Source of the DNA: a virus
DNA length: 22,841 nucleotides
Direction: 5' to 3' (one strand)
Virus record (IMG/VR): IMGVR_UViG_3300044701_001692
Location: 1 to 22,841 of that record
Shown in pieces: positions 1-6,886 of this stretch. The notes under the pieces are model-generated. The model searched no databases and had not been told where the DNA came from. It saw only the letters and a program-made list of their open reading frames with translations. The first letter of the stretch is position 1. Every line of letters begins with the position of its first letter. A program made the position numbers and the translations under genes.

Positions 1-459
1 GGTCAGGCGCATTTGTTCGGAGCCGCCAAAAGTCCAAATTGGTTGGCCGCTTGAATCAATTACAAACGCATCAGTGTTCCATGCGTTATTTGTCGCTCTT
101 GTGTCAACACGGAAATCGCCACCATAACCGCTTCCGCCACCAGCACCAACAGCACGAATACGGGCGCGGACGTTGCTTCCAATAGAGTATGTTGAACGGA
201 AATTGATGTACTTTTCAGAGCCTTCGCTATTGATGTCCCCAGTCGTTGCAAAATTAGTCCCATCAAACGTCAGCGCACTCCCCGTAGTCAGGACTTTGGA
301 GCCGTCTAGATACGGCACACCATTAGCAGTGCCTGCCGACAGCGTGAGCGCAGCAGAGAACGCAATGTCCCGAGGGACAACGTATGTGTCACCCGACTGA
401 GCCGCCTGGATCTGCGGAACGGCTGTGTTTAACAAAAGCACTTCGTATGCTGGGGGCAT
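1..459 (-). CDS. Tail appendage / fibre-type structural protein, C-terminus beyond window
   Basis: The frame is open for 153 codons from ATG 459 to the window edge, so only the N-terminal part is visible. The start follows a strong GAGGTGA Shine-Dalgarno that overlaps the stop of the preceding gene. The N-terminus (LLNTAVPQIQAAQSGDTYVV, residues 8-27) is followed by repetitive Ser/Thr/Gly/Asn-rich sequence with short beta-type repeats (ALTLSAGTANGVPYLDGS, ALTFDGTNFATTGD), then a glycine-rich stretch at about 103-112 and WTFGGSEQMRL near 145-152. Such sequences are usual in phage tail fibres and other appendage proteins that end in an intramolecular chaperone or receptor-binding domain, which would lie outside the window. 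The structural role is inferred from composition and from its place at the end of the portal operon; the exact virion part is not determined. Confidence 0.7.
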   Translation of the reverse strand, partial: MPPAYEVLLLNTAVPQIQAAQSGDTYVVPRDIAFSAALTLSAGTANGVPYLDGSKVLTTGSALTFDGTNFATTGDINSEGSEKYINFRSTYSIGSNVRARIRAVGAGGGSGYGGDFRVDTRATNNAWNTDAFVIDSSGQPIWTFGGSEQMRLT

Positions 460-467
460 GATTCACC

Positions 468-695
468 TCAAATGGGGTTGTATGACGTGCCGTTACTGGT
501 CAGCACCGTCTCGACAACGTAAAAGCTTGTTCCAGAGCTGTTGAGCACTTCTTCGTCAACAGTGTAGGGTGTTGCATCGCTCGTCAGCACGATCCACGGC
601 GGGCCAGGGTTCGGCCCGGCGAAGTCAGTCGCCAGCGTAATAACCGTGCCCAGCCCGAGCGACAGGCCGTTGCGGGTGGCGACACCGAAGCTCAT
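468..695 (-). CDS. Small structural-type protein, 75 aa, unknown function
   Basis: I chose ATG 695 because it overlaps the stop of the upstream gene as ATGA, which implies translational coupling; a longer in-frame extension to 761 would lie inside that gene. The protein starts MSFGVATRNGLSLGLG and is rich in Thr, Ser, Val and Gly. Its C-terminal half carries three related short blocks (VLTSDATPYTV, VLNSSGTSFYV, VLTSNGTSYNP), a beta-repeat pattern like that of small virion or appendage-associated proteins. I do not recognise a named family with confidence. It sits between another small structural-type gene and the tail appendage gene, so a virion role is likely but inferred. Confidence 0.7.
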   Translation of the reverse strand: MSFGVATRNGLSLGLGTVITLATDFAGPNPGPPWIVLTSDATPYTVDEEVLNSSGTSFYVVETVLTSNGTSYNPI

Positions 696-994
696 CGGAT
701 ATTGATCGGTTTGGCGTACACGGTGCCAGCCGAAGCGATCTGGATCGCGCTGACGCGCCACGGTGCGCCGGTGCCTTGCGGCACGATGAACGGGATGGGT
801 GTGTTGGCAGGGATTGGAGTGTCGCTGCTGGTTGCCGTCACACCCTCACCGACTGAGACGTAAGCCGCTGTGGTTGACCAAATCACCACGCCCTGCGGGC
901 CAGCCGGCCAGGTGCTGGTACTGCCAGCGGTGCCAGTGTACGCAGCGTTTGCCGCAGCGAACTGGGCATCGGTCATAGGATTCAAAAGTTCCAT
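692..994 (-). CDS. Small structural-type protein, 100 aa, possible head or tail accessory
   Basis: The ATG at 994 follows an AAGGA Shine-Dalgarno seven bases upstream that overlaps the stop of the preceding gene. The protein is Ala/Thr/Ser/Pro-rich: residues 5-20 look helical (NPMTDAQFAAANAAYT), and the remainder (VVIWSTTAAYVSVGEGVTA; TPIPANTPIPFIVPQGTG; WRVSAIQIASAGTVYAKPIN) looks like an all-beta domain. That arrangement resembles small decoration or stabilising proteins found near phage head genes, but I cannot assign a family. Its 4-bp overlap with the next gene and its location between portal and fibre genes support a virion role. Function remains inferred. Confidence 0.7.
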   Translation of the reverse strand: MELLNPMTDAQFAAANAAYTGTAGSTSTWPAGPQGVVIWSTTAAYVSVGEGVTATSSDTPIPANTPIPFIVPQGTGAPWRVSAIQIASAGTVYAKPINIR

Positions 995-1004
995 TTGAGC
1001 GTCC

Positions 1005-1367
1005 TTACGCTAGGAATTTGAGCTTGTACAAGGTGGAATAGTACAACGCCAAGATCTCATCAATGATGTTCTGGAGCGGTGTGCAGTCCTTATCGACCAC
1101 CTTGTACCGGGTGTTTTCGATCTCTTTGACGTGGTCTTCAAGAAATTCAACGACGTTGTTGGTCTTTTTTGCTGACTGCAACGCAATCGGCCCGATCAGT
1201 CCGTACTTGCCTTGGTAGGCTTCTGCAAAGTCGTCCGCCAAGTTAATGATGCCCGTGTAGAACTTGTTCAGCGCTTTGTGTTTGGCGTATGACCGGGTGT
1301 TGAGATGCACACTATGTGTGACGTCTCGCGCCAGAAACAGTTGGCCAATGAAGACTTCACAGGTCAT
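1005..1367 (-). CDS. DUF5856-like phage protein, 120 aa
   Basis: A helical protein with an N-terminal FLARDVTHSVHLNTRSYAKH segment (residues 11-30), then ALNKFYTGIINLADDFAEAYQGKYG, and a C-terminal helix rich in Leu, Tyr and Ile. The HLxTxSYAxHxALxxFY and DxxAEAYQG patterns match my memory of a small phage family of unknown function (DUF5856) that is predicted to be a helical bundle with a conserved His/Tyr/Asp face, reminiscent of ferritin-like proteins. The ATG overlaps the portal stop as ATGA and follows AAGGG eight bases upstream, so it is co-translated with the portal. I cannot say whether it is a virion component or an enzyme. Confidence 0.75.
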   Translation of the reverse strand: MTCEVFIGQLFLARDVTHSVHLNTRSYAKHKALNKFYTGIINLADDFAEAYQGKYGLIGPIALQSAKKTNNVVEFLEDHVKEIENTRYKVVDKDCTPLQNIIDEILALYYSTLYKLKFLA

Positions 1368-3463
1368 TGCGGCATCCCTTGTTCAGGCATCATTGGTTGT
1401 TCTGGAGTGAGTTGCTGCGGCATGGCCGCTAGATTGCCCAAATCCATCACGTCACGCAAGGTCTGAACAACCACTTCCTGAACCTGTTCAGGGGTCATGG
1501 CTTGCGCCAGCGCTTGGACCCGTCTTGTTTCGGCCTCGTAAGCTTTGATATCGTTGGCCTGCTGCTTGATCGCCAGATCCTGCGCTTCCATTGACTGGTT
1601 GACGTTCTGAAGCAGCCCCATCATCTGCTGCAACTGAGCGTTCAGCGCTTCGATCTGCTGGTTAGCCGCTTGGATTGTCGGATCGTCCTCGTCTTGCAGC
1701 AGTTTGGGGTCGATCATCTTTTTCAAGCGCGCTGCGAGCTCTTGAGCGCCTGGCCAGTCCATGTTCTTGACAAACAGGTCGCCTGCGGCCATCCACAACT
1801 GCGGGTTGCCTTGCAGAATCTGGCCCATCGCGTCCATCGACTCTTGGCGCTTGGTCATGTAGCTGGGACCGGTCGTGACGCGAACGTCGTATTTGCCGAC
1901 GTTGGGGTTGTAAATCTTCTGAATGACGATGCCTTGCTCGTTGACGATCTTGGTCACCGCCTGCTGCTGGCTGGGGTCAATGACCGCTTGGTCCACCTCG
2001 CCATCAATGCCAATGATGCGAGCAATCCGACGGGTGTCGTAAATCTTGGGCACCAAGTCAATGATCTGACGCGTGATGTAACGGATGGCTCGAGCCAAGT
2101 TGTCGACGTAATGAAACGTGCCGGTGTTGCTTTGCTGCTGGCGGGCGAGGATGGCCCGACCAGAACGCTCGTTTGAAGTTGCTCCAAGGCTGGGGTCGTA
2201 CTGGCCAGTCGTTGCTTTGAGGTCATCCGACGCCCCCATTTTGGCTTGTATAAGCCCCGTTTGAGCCATCGGAGGGGTAGACCGCTGCGGCAGCGGCAGA
2301 GGCGCTCCTTGACCGTCTGTGGCGTCTGGATTGACCTCAAGATACGGCCAGTTGTTGACGTTAGCCGTCTTCCACTGGTGCTCGTAGCCTTCAAACTGTC
2401 CGCCGTAGCCAATAAACGGCGCTTTGGGGGCCAGCGCCAGCATTTCTGCTTCTTGGCTGACCCAGTAGTTGTACAGTCGCTGGGCGTCCTTGGCATTCCT
2501 CACCAGGCCCGAAATCTGCACGTCGCCGTTGACTTCGTACTCGTTTCCAACCACCCGGACGACCGGAATGTATTGGCCCGGCCAGTCGCGCTCTTCCAGC
2601 ACTTCAAAACCGTTGGTTTTGATCCATTTGACTTGTTTTAGGTCGACTTTACGGGTGCGGATCGGCTGCAAGCCCATCTGACGCATCTGTTTGTCTTGCG
2701 GATCGTCCGAAAAGAACGTTTGGCCGTTTGGGTACAGGTTGAGCGTGGCTTCTTTGTGCTCGTAGTAGAAGTATTCCGCAATCCGGATGGTCAGTTCCGC
2801 GACCCACTGCGTGAGGTCTGCGTCGCCCACGCCTTGCGCCATGATTGACGTCACCGGAGACGCTTTTGGGTACATCCGGTGGTAGTCTTCTTTGGTGATC
2901 TCTTCGGTGATAAAGCAATACTGCGCGTCTGCCCCGCAAGGGTCTTGGATCATCGGGTCCATGTAGACTGAAAACGGGTTTCTGACCCGTCCAATCTTGA
3001 TGTCCTGATCAAAACTCGTGTCGTCGCAATACTCGGTCAAAACGCGTATGTAGCCCTCACCGTGGACGACTTGGTTCTCGCAAGCCGTATCGTAAGCGAC
3101 GTCAGCGTCTGAAATGTACTCGATGTGCCGAACAATGCCGTCCAGCACTTCCGCCATTTCAATGTCAGCGTTGTCGTCGACCGGGATAACCTTGCCGCTG
3201 GGTCGGTTCTGCCGTTGGTCGTTGGTGACCTGACGGACGTGTTGAGGCAGTTTGTTGACGGTCAGGCAGGGGCGGGCGTTGATCGTCTGCCCTTGGGCGC
3301 TGCCTCGAGTCTTCAGGACGTCTGCGGGCCATTGCCAGTTGTTGTCCGGCGAGCCCGCCATAAATCGCAGGTCGTCGAGCTGATCCTGACGGCTGTCTGA
3401 ATATGCGGACATGGCTATTCTTAGCCGTGTCCGCATCGTCCCAAGGACGTCTTTTTCGTTCAT
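1364..3463 (-). CDS. Portal protein, P22 gp1-like
   Basis: The 699-residue product would form the dodecameric ring at one capsid vertex through which DNA is packaged and ejected, and which docks the terminase and the tail. Its length is close to P22 gp1 (about 725). Recognisable blocks are PCLTVNKLPQHVRQVTNDQRQ (residues about 66-86), then VIPVDDNADIEMAEVLDGIVRHIEYIS, and NPFSVYMDPMIQDPCGADAQYCF, all typical of the P22-like portal family. Residues about 600-665 are Gln-rich and probably coiled coil, like the helical barrel of P22 gp1, followed by a Pro/Gln/Met tail. The start has AAAGG six bases upstream and overlaps the preceding stop as ATGA. The gene lies downstream of TerL with three small genes between. 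No scaffold or coat gene follows directly, which departs from the P22 order. Confidence 0.95.
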   Translation of the reverse strand: MNEKDVLGTMRTRLRIAMSAYSDSRQDQLDDLRFMAGSPDNNWQWPADVLKTRGSAQGQTINARPCLTVNKLPQHVRQVTNDQRQNRPSGKVIPVDDNADIEMAEVLDGIVRHIEYISDADVAYDTACENQVVHGEGYIRVLTEYCDDTSFDQDIKIGRVRNPFSVYMDPMIQDPCGADAQYCFITEEITKEDYHRMYPKASPVTSIMAQGVGDADLTQWVAELTIRIAEYFYYEHKEATLNLYPNGQTFFSDDPQDKQMRQMGLQPIRTRKVDLKQVKWIKTNGFEVLEERDWPGQYIPVVRVVGNEYEVNGDVQISGLVRNAKDAQRLYNYWVSQEAEMLALAPKAPFIGYGGQFEGYEHQWKTANVNNWPYLEVNPDATDGQGAPLPLPQRSTPPMAQTGLIQAKMGASDDLKATTGQYDPSLGATSNERSGRAILARQQQSNTGTFHYVDNLARAIRYITRQIIDLVPKIYDTRRIARIIGIDGEVDQAVIDPSQQQAVTKIVNEQGIVIQKIYNPNVGKYDVRVTTGPSYMTKRQESMDAMGQILQGNPQLWMAAGDLFVKNMDWPGAQELAARLKKMIDPKLLQDEDDPTIQAANQQIEALNAQLQQMMGLLQNVNQSMEAQDLAIKQQANDIKAYEAETRRVQALAQAMTPEQVQEVVVQTLRDVMDLGNLAAMPQQLTPEQPMMPEQGMPQ

Positions 3464-3606
3464 TTCTTGCCTTTAGAGGGCTTAGCCGCAGCGCGTTTAG
3501 TCGCGTATGCAATTGCAACCGCTTGCTTTTGCGGTTTGCCGTGAGCCATCTCAGTTTTCACGTTTTTCCGGAAGGCGGCAGGTGACGCTGACTTAACGAG
3601 CGGCAT
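3460..3606 (-). CDS. Small basic phage protein, 48 aa
   Basis: A short ORF starting MPLVKSASPAAFRKNV and containing the segment EMAHGKPQKQAVAIAYATKR (residues 19-38). That block (GKPxKQAVAIAY) recurs in a family of tiny basic phage proteins, possibly DUF6496-like. It has about twelve Lys/Arg against one acidic residue and a lysine-rich tail (KPSKGKK). The start follows AAGGAAAG nine to ten bases upstream, and the stop overlaps the portal start as ATGA, so it is clearly in the operon. The strong positive charge suggests nucleic-acid or capsid-interior binding; that is inference only. Confidence 0.75.
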   Translation of the reverse strand: MPLVKSASPAAFRKNVKTEMAHGKPQKQAVAIAYATKRAAAKPSKGKK

Positions 3607-3608
3607 GA

Positions 3609-3764
3609 TCACTTTCCTTTTTTAGCCGTTTTAGCTGATTCTTTGAAGTCTTTAGCCGTCGGTGCGCCTTTGGTGCCAGGTTTACGCATTTTCTCGCCGC
3701 TGCCGGCTGCAATGCGGGCGCGTTTAGCGTTAATTGCAGCATATAGACCGGGTTTAGTAGCCAT
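3609..3764 (-). CDS. Small basic phage protein, 51 aa
   Basis: The product starts MATKPGLYAAINAKRARIAAGSGEKMRKPG and ends in a Lys/Ala/Ser-rich tail (KESAKTAKKGK). The N-terminal GLYAxINAKRxRIAAGSGEKMRKPG block looks strongly conserved; I recognise the type from other phage genomes but not a function. I prefer ATG 3764 over an in-frame upstream start because GGAAG lies seven bases upstream and because the longer form would overlap the previous gene. It has fourteen Lys/Arg against three acidic residues. It is the middle gene of three tandem basic proteins between TerL and portal. Confidence 0.75.
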   Translation of the reverse strand: MATKPGLYAAINAKRARIAAGSGEKMRKPGTKGAPTAKDFKESAKTAKKGK

Positions 3765-3765
3765 G

Positions 3766-4026
3766 TCAGCACTTCCATCGTTTGAGCGCCGCTTTGGCGC
3801 GTTCGCCATCTTTGGCCTTGGCCGCTACCCCGCCCATACGCGCGCAAAATGACGCTTTGCGTCCTTTGTCCGCTTCAGTCTTGGGATTAGGCGCGGGTGC
3901 TTTCAAATTCGACCCCGTTTCGCGATTGTACTTGGCTCGACCTTTGGCTGTCAGCCCTGCGCCCTCGCTTGTTGGGCGCTTCTCACCCCGACCGACGCTG
4001 AGACTGACTGACTTCTTGCTAGCCAT
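3766..4026 (-). CDS. Basic phage protein, DUF6321-like, 86 aa
   Basis: The product contains GAGLTAKGRAKYNRETGSNLKAPAP (residues about 22-46) and ends KASFCARMGGVAAKAKDGERAKAALKRWKC. The LTAKGRAKYNxxTGSNLKAP ... FCARMxG ... ALKRWxC pattern is that of a small basic phage domain I associate with DUF6321. Two cysteines, C62 and C86 (the last residue), are kept in a family that is otherwise Cys-poor. Start ATG 4026 lies one base after the TerL stop; an in-frame extension upstream would overlap TerL and was not used. Net charge is strongly positive. Members often lie near terminase genes, so a packaging or capsid-interior role is possible but not shown. Confidence 0.8.
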   Translation of the reverse strand: MASKKSVSLSVGRGEKRPTSEGAGLTAKGRAKYNRETGSNLKAPAPNPKTEADKGRKASFCARMGGVAAKAKDGERAKAALKRWKC

Positions 4027-4027
4027 G

Positions 4028-5557
4028 TCACGCCCCCATCCAGCCGGCTGACTGGTTGATACGGTCAGCGTACACCGTCTGACGCTCTGGCCGGAAGCTA
4101 GACTGCCGCGAGGCGACGGGGAAAGCAAACGTACACGCCAGCGCGTCGGCTGCGTCAGGCGATGCCAGTCCTCTTGCTTTCATGTCCTTCTTGCTCTCCA
4201 AGAAGATCGTTCCAGCCGAATCCGGTTTAGTCTTCGGCCCTGTCAGGTCGGACTTCAACTGCCGATCCGTTGGGATACTCGCACTACGCAACCAGTCGCG
4301 CATGGCGCCCCACAGTTCCGCTCGCTTGTTGCCCCACATGATCGGGTTCTTTGACTTCCAACCAAAGTTCACCCCACGCACCTTATACCGCTGTTCTGTC
4401 AGCCGGTCAAGTATCCCGTAACCCAGGCCACCCTCGTCGATCACCGTCAGCGTGGGCTTAAACTCTTCGATCGCGTCGATGACGTGCCCGACCGTCGTCA
4501 TCGTGTCGTCGCCTCGATACCGTTTGATGTGCAGCAGGTCGCGCCCTTGTCGCACCACGATCACCGTGCTGTCGGCGCCCGAGCGAGCCGGGTCGATACC
4601 AATCACAATCGGCGCGTCTGCGTCCTTGTACTTAGGGCGCCGCGCGGCCTCGTCGACCAGCGACGGCGCGATGAACTGATCGTCCCCCGCTGACGGGAAC
4701 TGACCGTAGACCTCAATGCGCGCCTGCGGGCTGTCCTCGCCGTACTCCTCAATGATCTGCTCGTAAACGCTTTTGTCGGTGTCTTCAACGTCGCGCGCGT
4801 CAATTGAATCTGTGTTCCAAAAGTCCCGCTTAGCGTTAAAGCACTCAAAGAAGTAGCCGCTGTTGCGACGCGGGTTACTGAACGCGCACCAGAACCGATG
4901 CGGGGTGTTCTCTGTGAAAAAACCCTGGGCGACGTCCCAAATCGGGTCCGGAATGCCCGACGCCTCGTCAAAAATCAAACACACCCCGTCGACGTTGTGC
5001 AGACCCGCGTACGCGTCCGGATTTTCCTCCGACCAGAGGCGCCCCTCTGCCGACCAAAACCGCGTACCTTTTCGCAGATCCCGCTCCACAATCTCAGCCA
5101 GCCATTTAGCCGGTGTGACGCGCGTTGCGCTGATCTCAAACCAATGGTTGTTGATCAGCAGCGCCAGCCACTTGGTAATCTCCGCCCAGGTGATTGAGCG
5201 AAGCTGCGCCTCGCTGTTGGCTGAAACAATTGTGGTCGACCCAATACGCGTTGTCAGCATCCACAGCACGATCCAGCTGACCAAGGCCGACTTGCCAATA
5301 CCGCGCCCGGACGCCACCGCGCTTCTGAACACCTTGTACGCCGTTGCGTCGTCGTTGTCTCGAATGTGGTCGGCCATCTTCCGCAGGAGGCGCCGCTGCC
5401 ACCGTCTAGGTCCAGCGTGGTGGGCGAGAGGTGTGTTGGGCTGCCCCCACGGGAACGCGAAAAGGACGAACGCTTCAGGATCGTTCTTGAGCTTCGACGA
5501 CCACAGGCGCGACATGAGGAGTTCTTCCTCCGCCGCTGAGTAGCGGGGTTGCTGCAT
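4028..5557 (-). CDS. terL: Terminase large subunit (ATPase and nuclease)
   Basis: The 509-residue product is the motor that pumps DNA through the portal and cuts concatemers. The ATPase half has Walker A ASGRGIGKSA (residues 82-91), Walker B LIFDEAS (194-200) and a coupling-type segment around FSNPRRNSGYF (226-236). The RNase H-like nuclease half has GIDPARSG (D322), TVIDEGG (D374) and SPDAADALA (acidic pair D468/D471), the usual three acidic clusters. Start ATG 5557 has GAGGTG just upstream and lies 83 bp inside the terS frame; a second candidate, Met15 at 5515, has GGAGGA about ten bases upstream. The gene is followed within 1 bp by the basic-protein cassette. The packaging mode (headful or cos) cannot be settled from this gene alone. 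Confidence 0.95.
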   Translation of the reverse strand: MQQPRYSAAEEELLMSRLWSSKLKNDPEAFVLFAFPWGQPNTPLAHHAGPRRWQRRLLRKMADHIRDNDDATAYKVFRSAVASGRGIGKSALVSWIVLWMLTTRIGSTTIVSANSEAQLRSITWAEITKWLALLINNHWFEISATRVTPAKWLAEIVERDLRKGTRFWSAEGRLWSEENPDAYAGLHNVDGVCLIFDEASGIPDPIWDVAQGFFTENTPHRFWCAFSNPRRNSGYFFECFNAKRDFWNTDSIDARDVEDTDKSVYEQIIEEYGEDSPQARIEVYGQFPSAGDDQFIAPSLVDEAARRPKYKDADAPIVIGIDPARSGADSTVIVVRQGRDLLHIKRYRGDDTMTTVGHVIDAIEEFKPTLTVIDEGGLGYGILDRLTEQRYKVRGVNFGWKSKNPIMWGNKRAELWGAMRDWLRSASIPTDRQLKSDLTGPKTKPDSAGTIFLESKKDMKARGLASPDAADALACTFAFPVASRQSSFRPERQTVYADRINQSAGWMGA

Positions 5558-5948
5558 CCGTCACCTCTATATCTATTATGCGCTGGTCTGCTTTCTCCAG
5601 CGCGGCCATCACGCTGATCTGTTGCGTCACATCCACTTGAACGTGTTGAGTCGTGTACCACCCGTGCTTGTGCTTTAGCACTTCCAACGCCGCCTTGGCG
5701 TCGCCCGACAGCGCTGCGTCCATCATCACTTTAGACAGGCTAGCCTCAGCGTCGGCGCGGCCTTTCTGTTCCGCCAGCGCCGCCATCGGATCCATCTCGC
5801 ACAACCGTCTGAACTCGGTGGGCAGCATTCCTGCCGCTAGCGCTAGGTTGTCACCGCGAAGCCCTAGCTTTGCGGCGTCATAGATCGACTGGAGGCGCCC
5901 CTCCGTCGCTTTCAGTTGTCGTGTCGTAATTGGCAGATTCTGAAACAT
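5475..5948 (-). CDS. terS: Terminase small subunit-like protein
   Basis: The 157-residue protein lies directly upstream of TerL and overlaps it by 83 bp out of frame. Residues about 10-55 (TTRQLKATEGRLQSIYDAAKLGLRGDNLALAAGMLPTEFRRLCE) look like a helix-turn-helix DNA-binding region. The middle (MAALAEQKGRADAEASLSKVMMDAALSGDAKAALEVLKHKHGW) matches the helical core and GDxKAALxxLKxxxGW pattern common in small terminases. This subunit usually forms a ring that recognises pac or cos and regulates TerL. No strong Shine-Dalgarno precedes ATG 5948, although no other ATG start is plausible. It is the first gene of the minus-strand packaging operon and faces the repeat-rich non-coding region. Family assignment rests on position and pattern. 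Confidence 0.85.
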   Translation of the reverse strand: MFQNLPITTRQLKATEGRLQSIYDAAKLGLRGDNLALAAGMLPTEFRRLCEMDPMAALAEQKGRADAEASLSKVMMDAALSGDAKAALEVLKHKHGWYTTQHVQVDVTQQISVMAALEKADQRIIDIEVTDAATPLLSGGGRTPHVAPVVVEAQERS

Positions 5949-6005
5949 TTGGCTTTTTTATCAGATTGCTGTGCGGCTGGCAAGCATACTGGGTATTTGT
6001 ACAGC

Positions 6006-6062
6006 AGTTGGTGGTTAGTAGTTGGTGGTTAGCAGTTGGTGGTCAGTGGTTAGCAGTTTGCA
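6006..6062. repeat. Heptamer-based short tandem repeats
   Basis: Eight consecutive 7-base units are visible: AGTTGGT, GGTTAGT, AGTTGGT, GGTTAGC, AGTTGGT, GGTCAGT, GGTTAGC, AGTTTGC. They read as three imperfect 14-bp copies plus a degenerate tail. Similar heptamer repeats are known from cyanobacteria and some other bacteria. They lie about 60-115 bp upstream of terS, where a terminase-binding or regulatory function would be conceivable. Confidence 0.85.
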
Positions 6063-6386
6063 GAAAAAATAAAAAATTTTTGCGACCCCTCCGATTTTGA
6101 CCGGTCGGCGCGCCGGCCCTACCCGGGGGGCCGCAAGCTGGCGGCAACCATCCCCTGGCCGCGCGTCCTGGCATGGGTCAGATGGGTCATGCCCCACGCA
6201 GTCGGTCGGCACGCGAACACGGCGCACGCCTGATCGGCGCATGGGTCGCATGGGCCATGCACCATGCTTTGATGCCGTGATGCGAGCGGGGGAGGGGGCG
6301 CGGCCCATGAGGCGCCCCCAATGGGTCACCGGGGTCATATGGGCGTGGGTATTTAAGTCGCTGCCTGCGTAGCGCTGTACGTACTA

Positions 6387-6402
6387 CTGTATATATATAC
6401 AG
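6387..6402. promoter_or_regulatory. 16-bp perfect palindrome, TA-rich
   Basis: CTGTATATATATACAG is a perfect palindrome located where the flanking GGGTCA/TGACCC motifs change orientation. It could be an operator for a dimeric regulator or an easily melted core of an origin. A TTGACA hexamer sits at 6413-6418, but I see no -10 at the right distance on the plus strand. Confidence 0.6.
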
Positions 6403-6602
6403 CCAAACAATTTTGACAGTCTTCCACCGATACATGACCCATTTAGCCCATTAGCTCGGGGCGCTGGCCCGAGCGCCTACCCCGCGCATGACCCCGACAA
6501 ATGACCCCGCTGCGACAGATTATCAATCAGACGCCGATAGCCCATATGACCCACGCCTTCCCGGGGCCAGATAGGCCATGTAAGAAATAGTAAGAAAGCT
6601 AC

Positions 6603-6630
6603 TTGCAACACAATCTGCAATCGTGTATCG
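6603..6630 (+). promoter_or_regulatory. Weak candidate promoter for the early operon
   Basis: TTGCAA (6603-6608) and TATCGT (6625-6630) are separated by 16 bp, each matching four of six sigma-70 consensus positions. The position, about 45 bp before the first early start codon, is suitable. The match is modest and phage or host factors could use other sites. Confidence 0.3.
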
Positions 6631-6675
6631 TTGTCATCAGTGCAGCAAATCATCAATCAACATGGAGTAACCCAT

Positions 6676-6876
6676 ATGACCCCGACGACACTTTCAAACG
6701 TCCAGGCGCAGCAAGTCGCGATCGCTCGCGCTGCCCTTTTCATCGGCGCATTCACCCCCGCCGCGCGCGCGCTGAGCGCTCAGATCCGCGCGTGCGTCGA
6801 CGCCGGCCAGCGCGCCGAGCTGCTGGCGATCGCGCGCGAGCTGGACATCGACTCGCATCGCGACTTCATTGTTTGA
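6676..6876 (+). CDS. Small early protein, 66 aa, unknown
   Basis: The first gene of the plus-strand early block. I chose ATG 6676 because GGAG lies eight bases upstream; an in-frame TTG at 6631 would add 15 residues without a comparable site. The start codon lies inside a CCCATATGACCC repeat shared with the upstream control region. The product is Ala/Arg-rich and probably all helical (QAQQVAIARAALFIGAFTPAARALSAQIRACVDAGQRAELLAIARELDID), without a recognisable motif. It is followed by a tetraloop hairpin and then the next gene. A regulatory role is conceivable because of the repeat at its start, but nothing in the protein shows it. Confidence 0.65.
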   Translation: MTPTTLSNVQAQQVAIARAALFIGAFTPAARALSAQIRACVDAGQRAELLAIARELDIDSHRDFIV

Positions 6877-6886
6877 TCACCGACCC

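Larger units (their letters stand above)
5949..6675. other. Large non-coding control region between divergent operons
   Basis: About 730 bp without a convincing gene, between terS (minus) and the first early gene (plus). It holds, left to right: heptamer tandem repeats, an A/T tract near 6064-6080, a GC-rich stretch, an inverted cluster of GGGTCA/TGACCC motifs, a TA-rich palindrome and a weak plus-strand promoter candidate. ORFs found here have no family features, poor start contexts and run through the repeats. Divergent promoters must lie here; an origin of replication or a packaging signal is plausible. Confidence 0.8.
6175..6682. repeat. Inverted cluster of TGACCC motifs (candidate iterons/operators)
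   Basis: GGGTCA occurs at 6175, 6184, 6323 and 6332, and its complement TGACCC at 6435, 6489, 6502, 6547 and 6677. The orientation flips near 6390. A 12-mer, GGGTCATATGGG at 6332-6343, recurs exactly as its complement CCCATATGACCC at 6541-6552 and 6671-6682; the last copy contains the start codon of the first early gene. Nine copies of one hexamer in about 500 bp, arranged by strand, is far above chance. The pattern suits a replication initiator or transcription regulator binding array. Confidence 0.8.

Noticed and set aside
1670-2176. 168-codon plus-strand ORF opposite the portal gene
   Set aside because: It is antisense to a clear portal coding sequence and has no family features.
6006-6062. 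CRISPR array
   Set aside because: The units are 7-14 bp and contiguous with no unique spacers, so this is a short tandem repeat.
6097-6435. ORFs of 91 (plus) and 82 (minus) codons in the non-coding region
   Set aside because: They read through the repeat array, have no ribosome sites at suitable spacing and show Arg/Pro-rich chance composition; no motif is visible.
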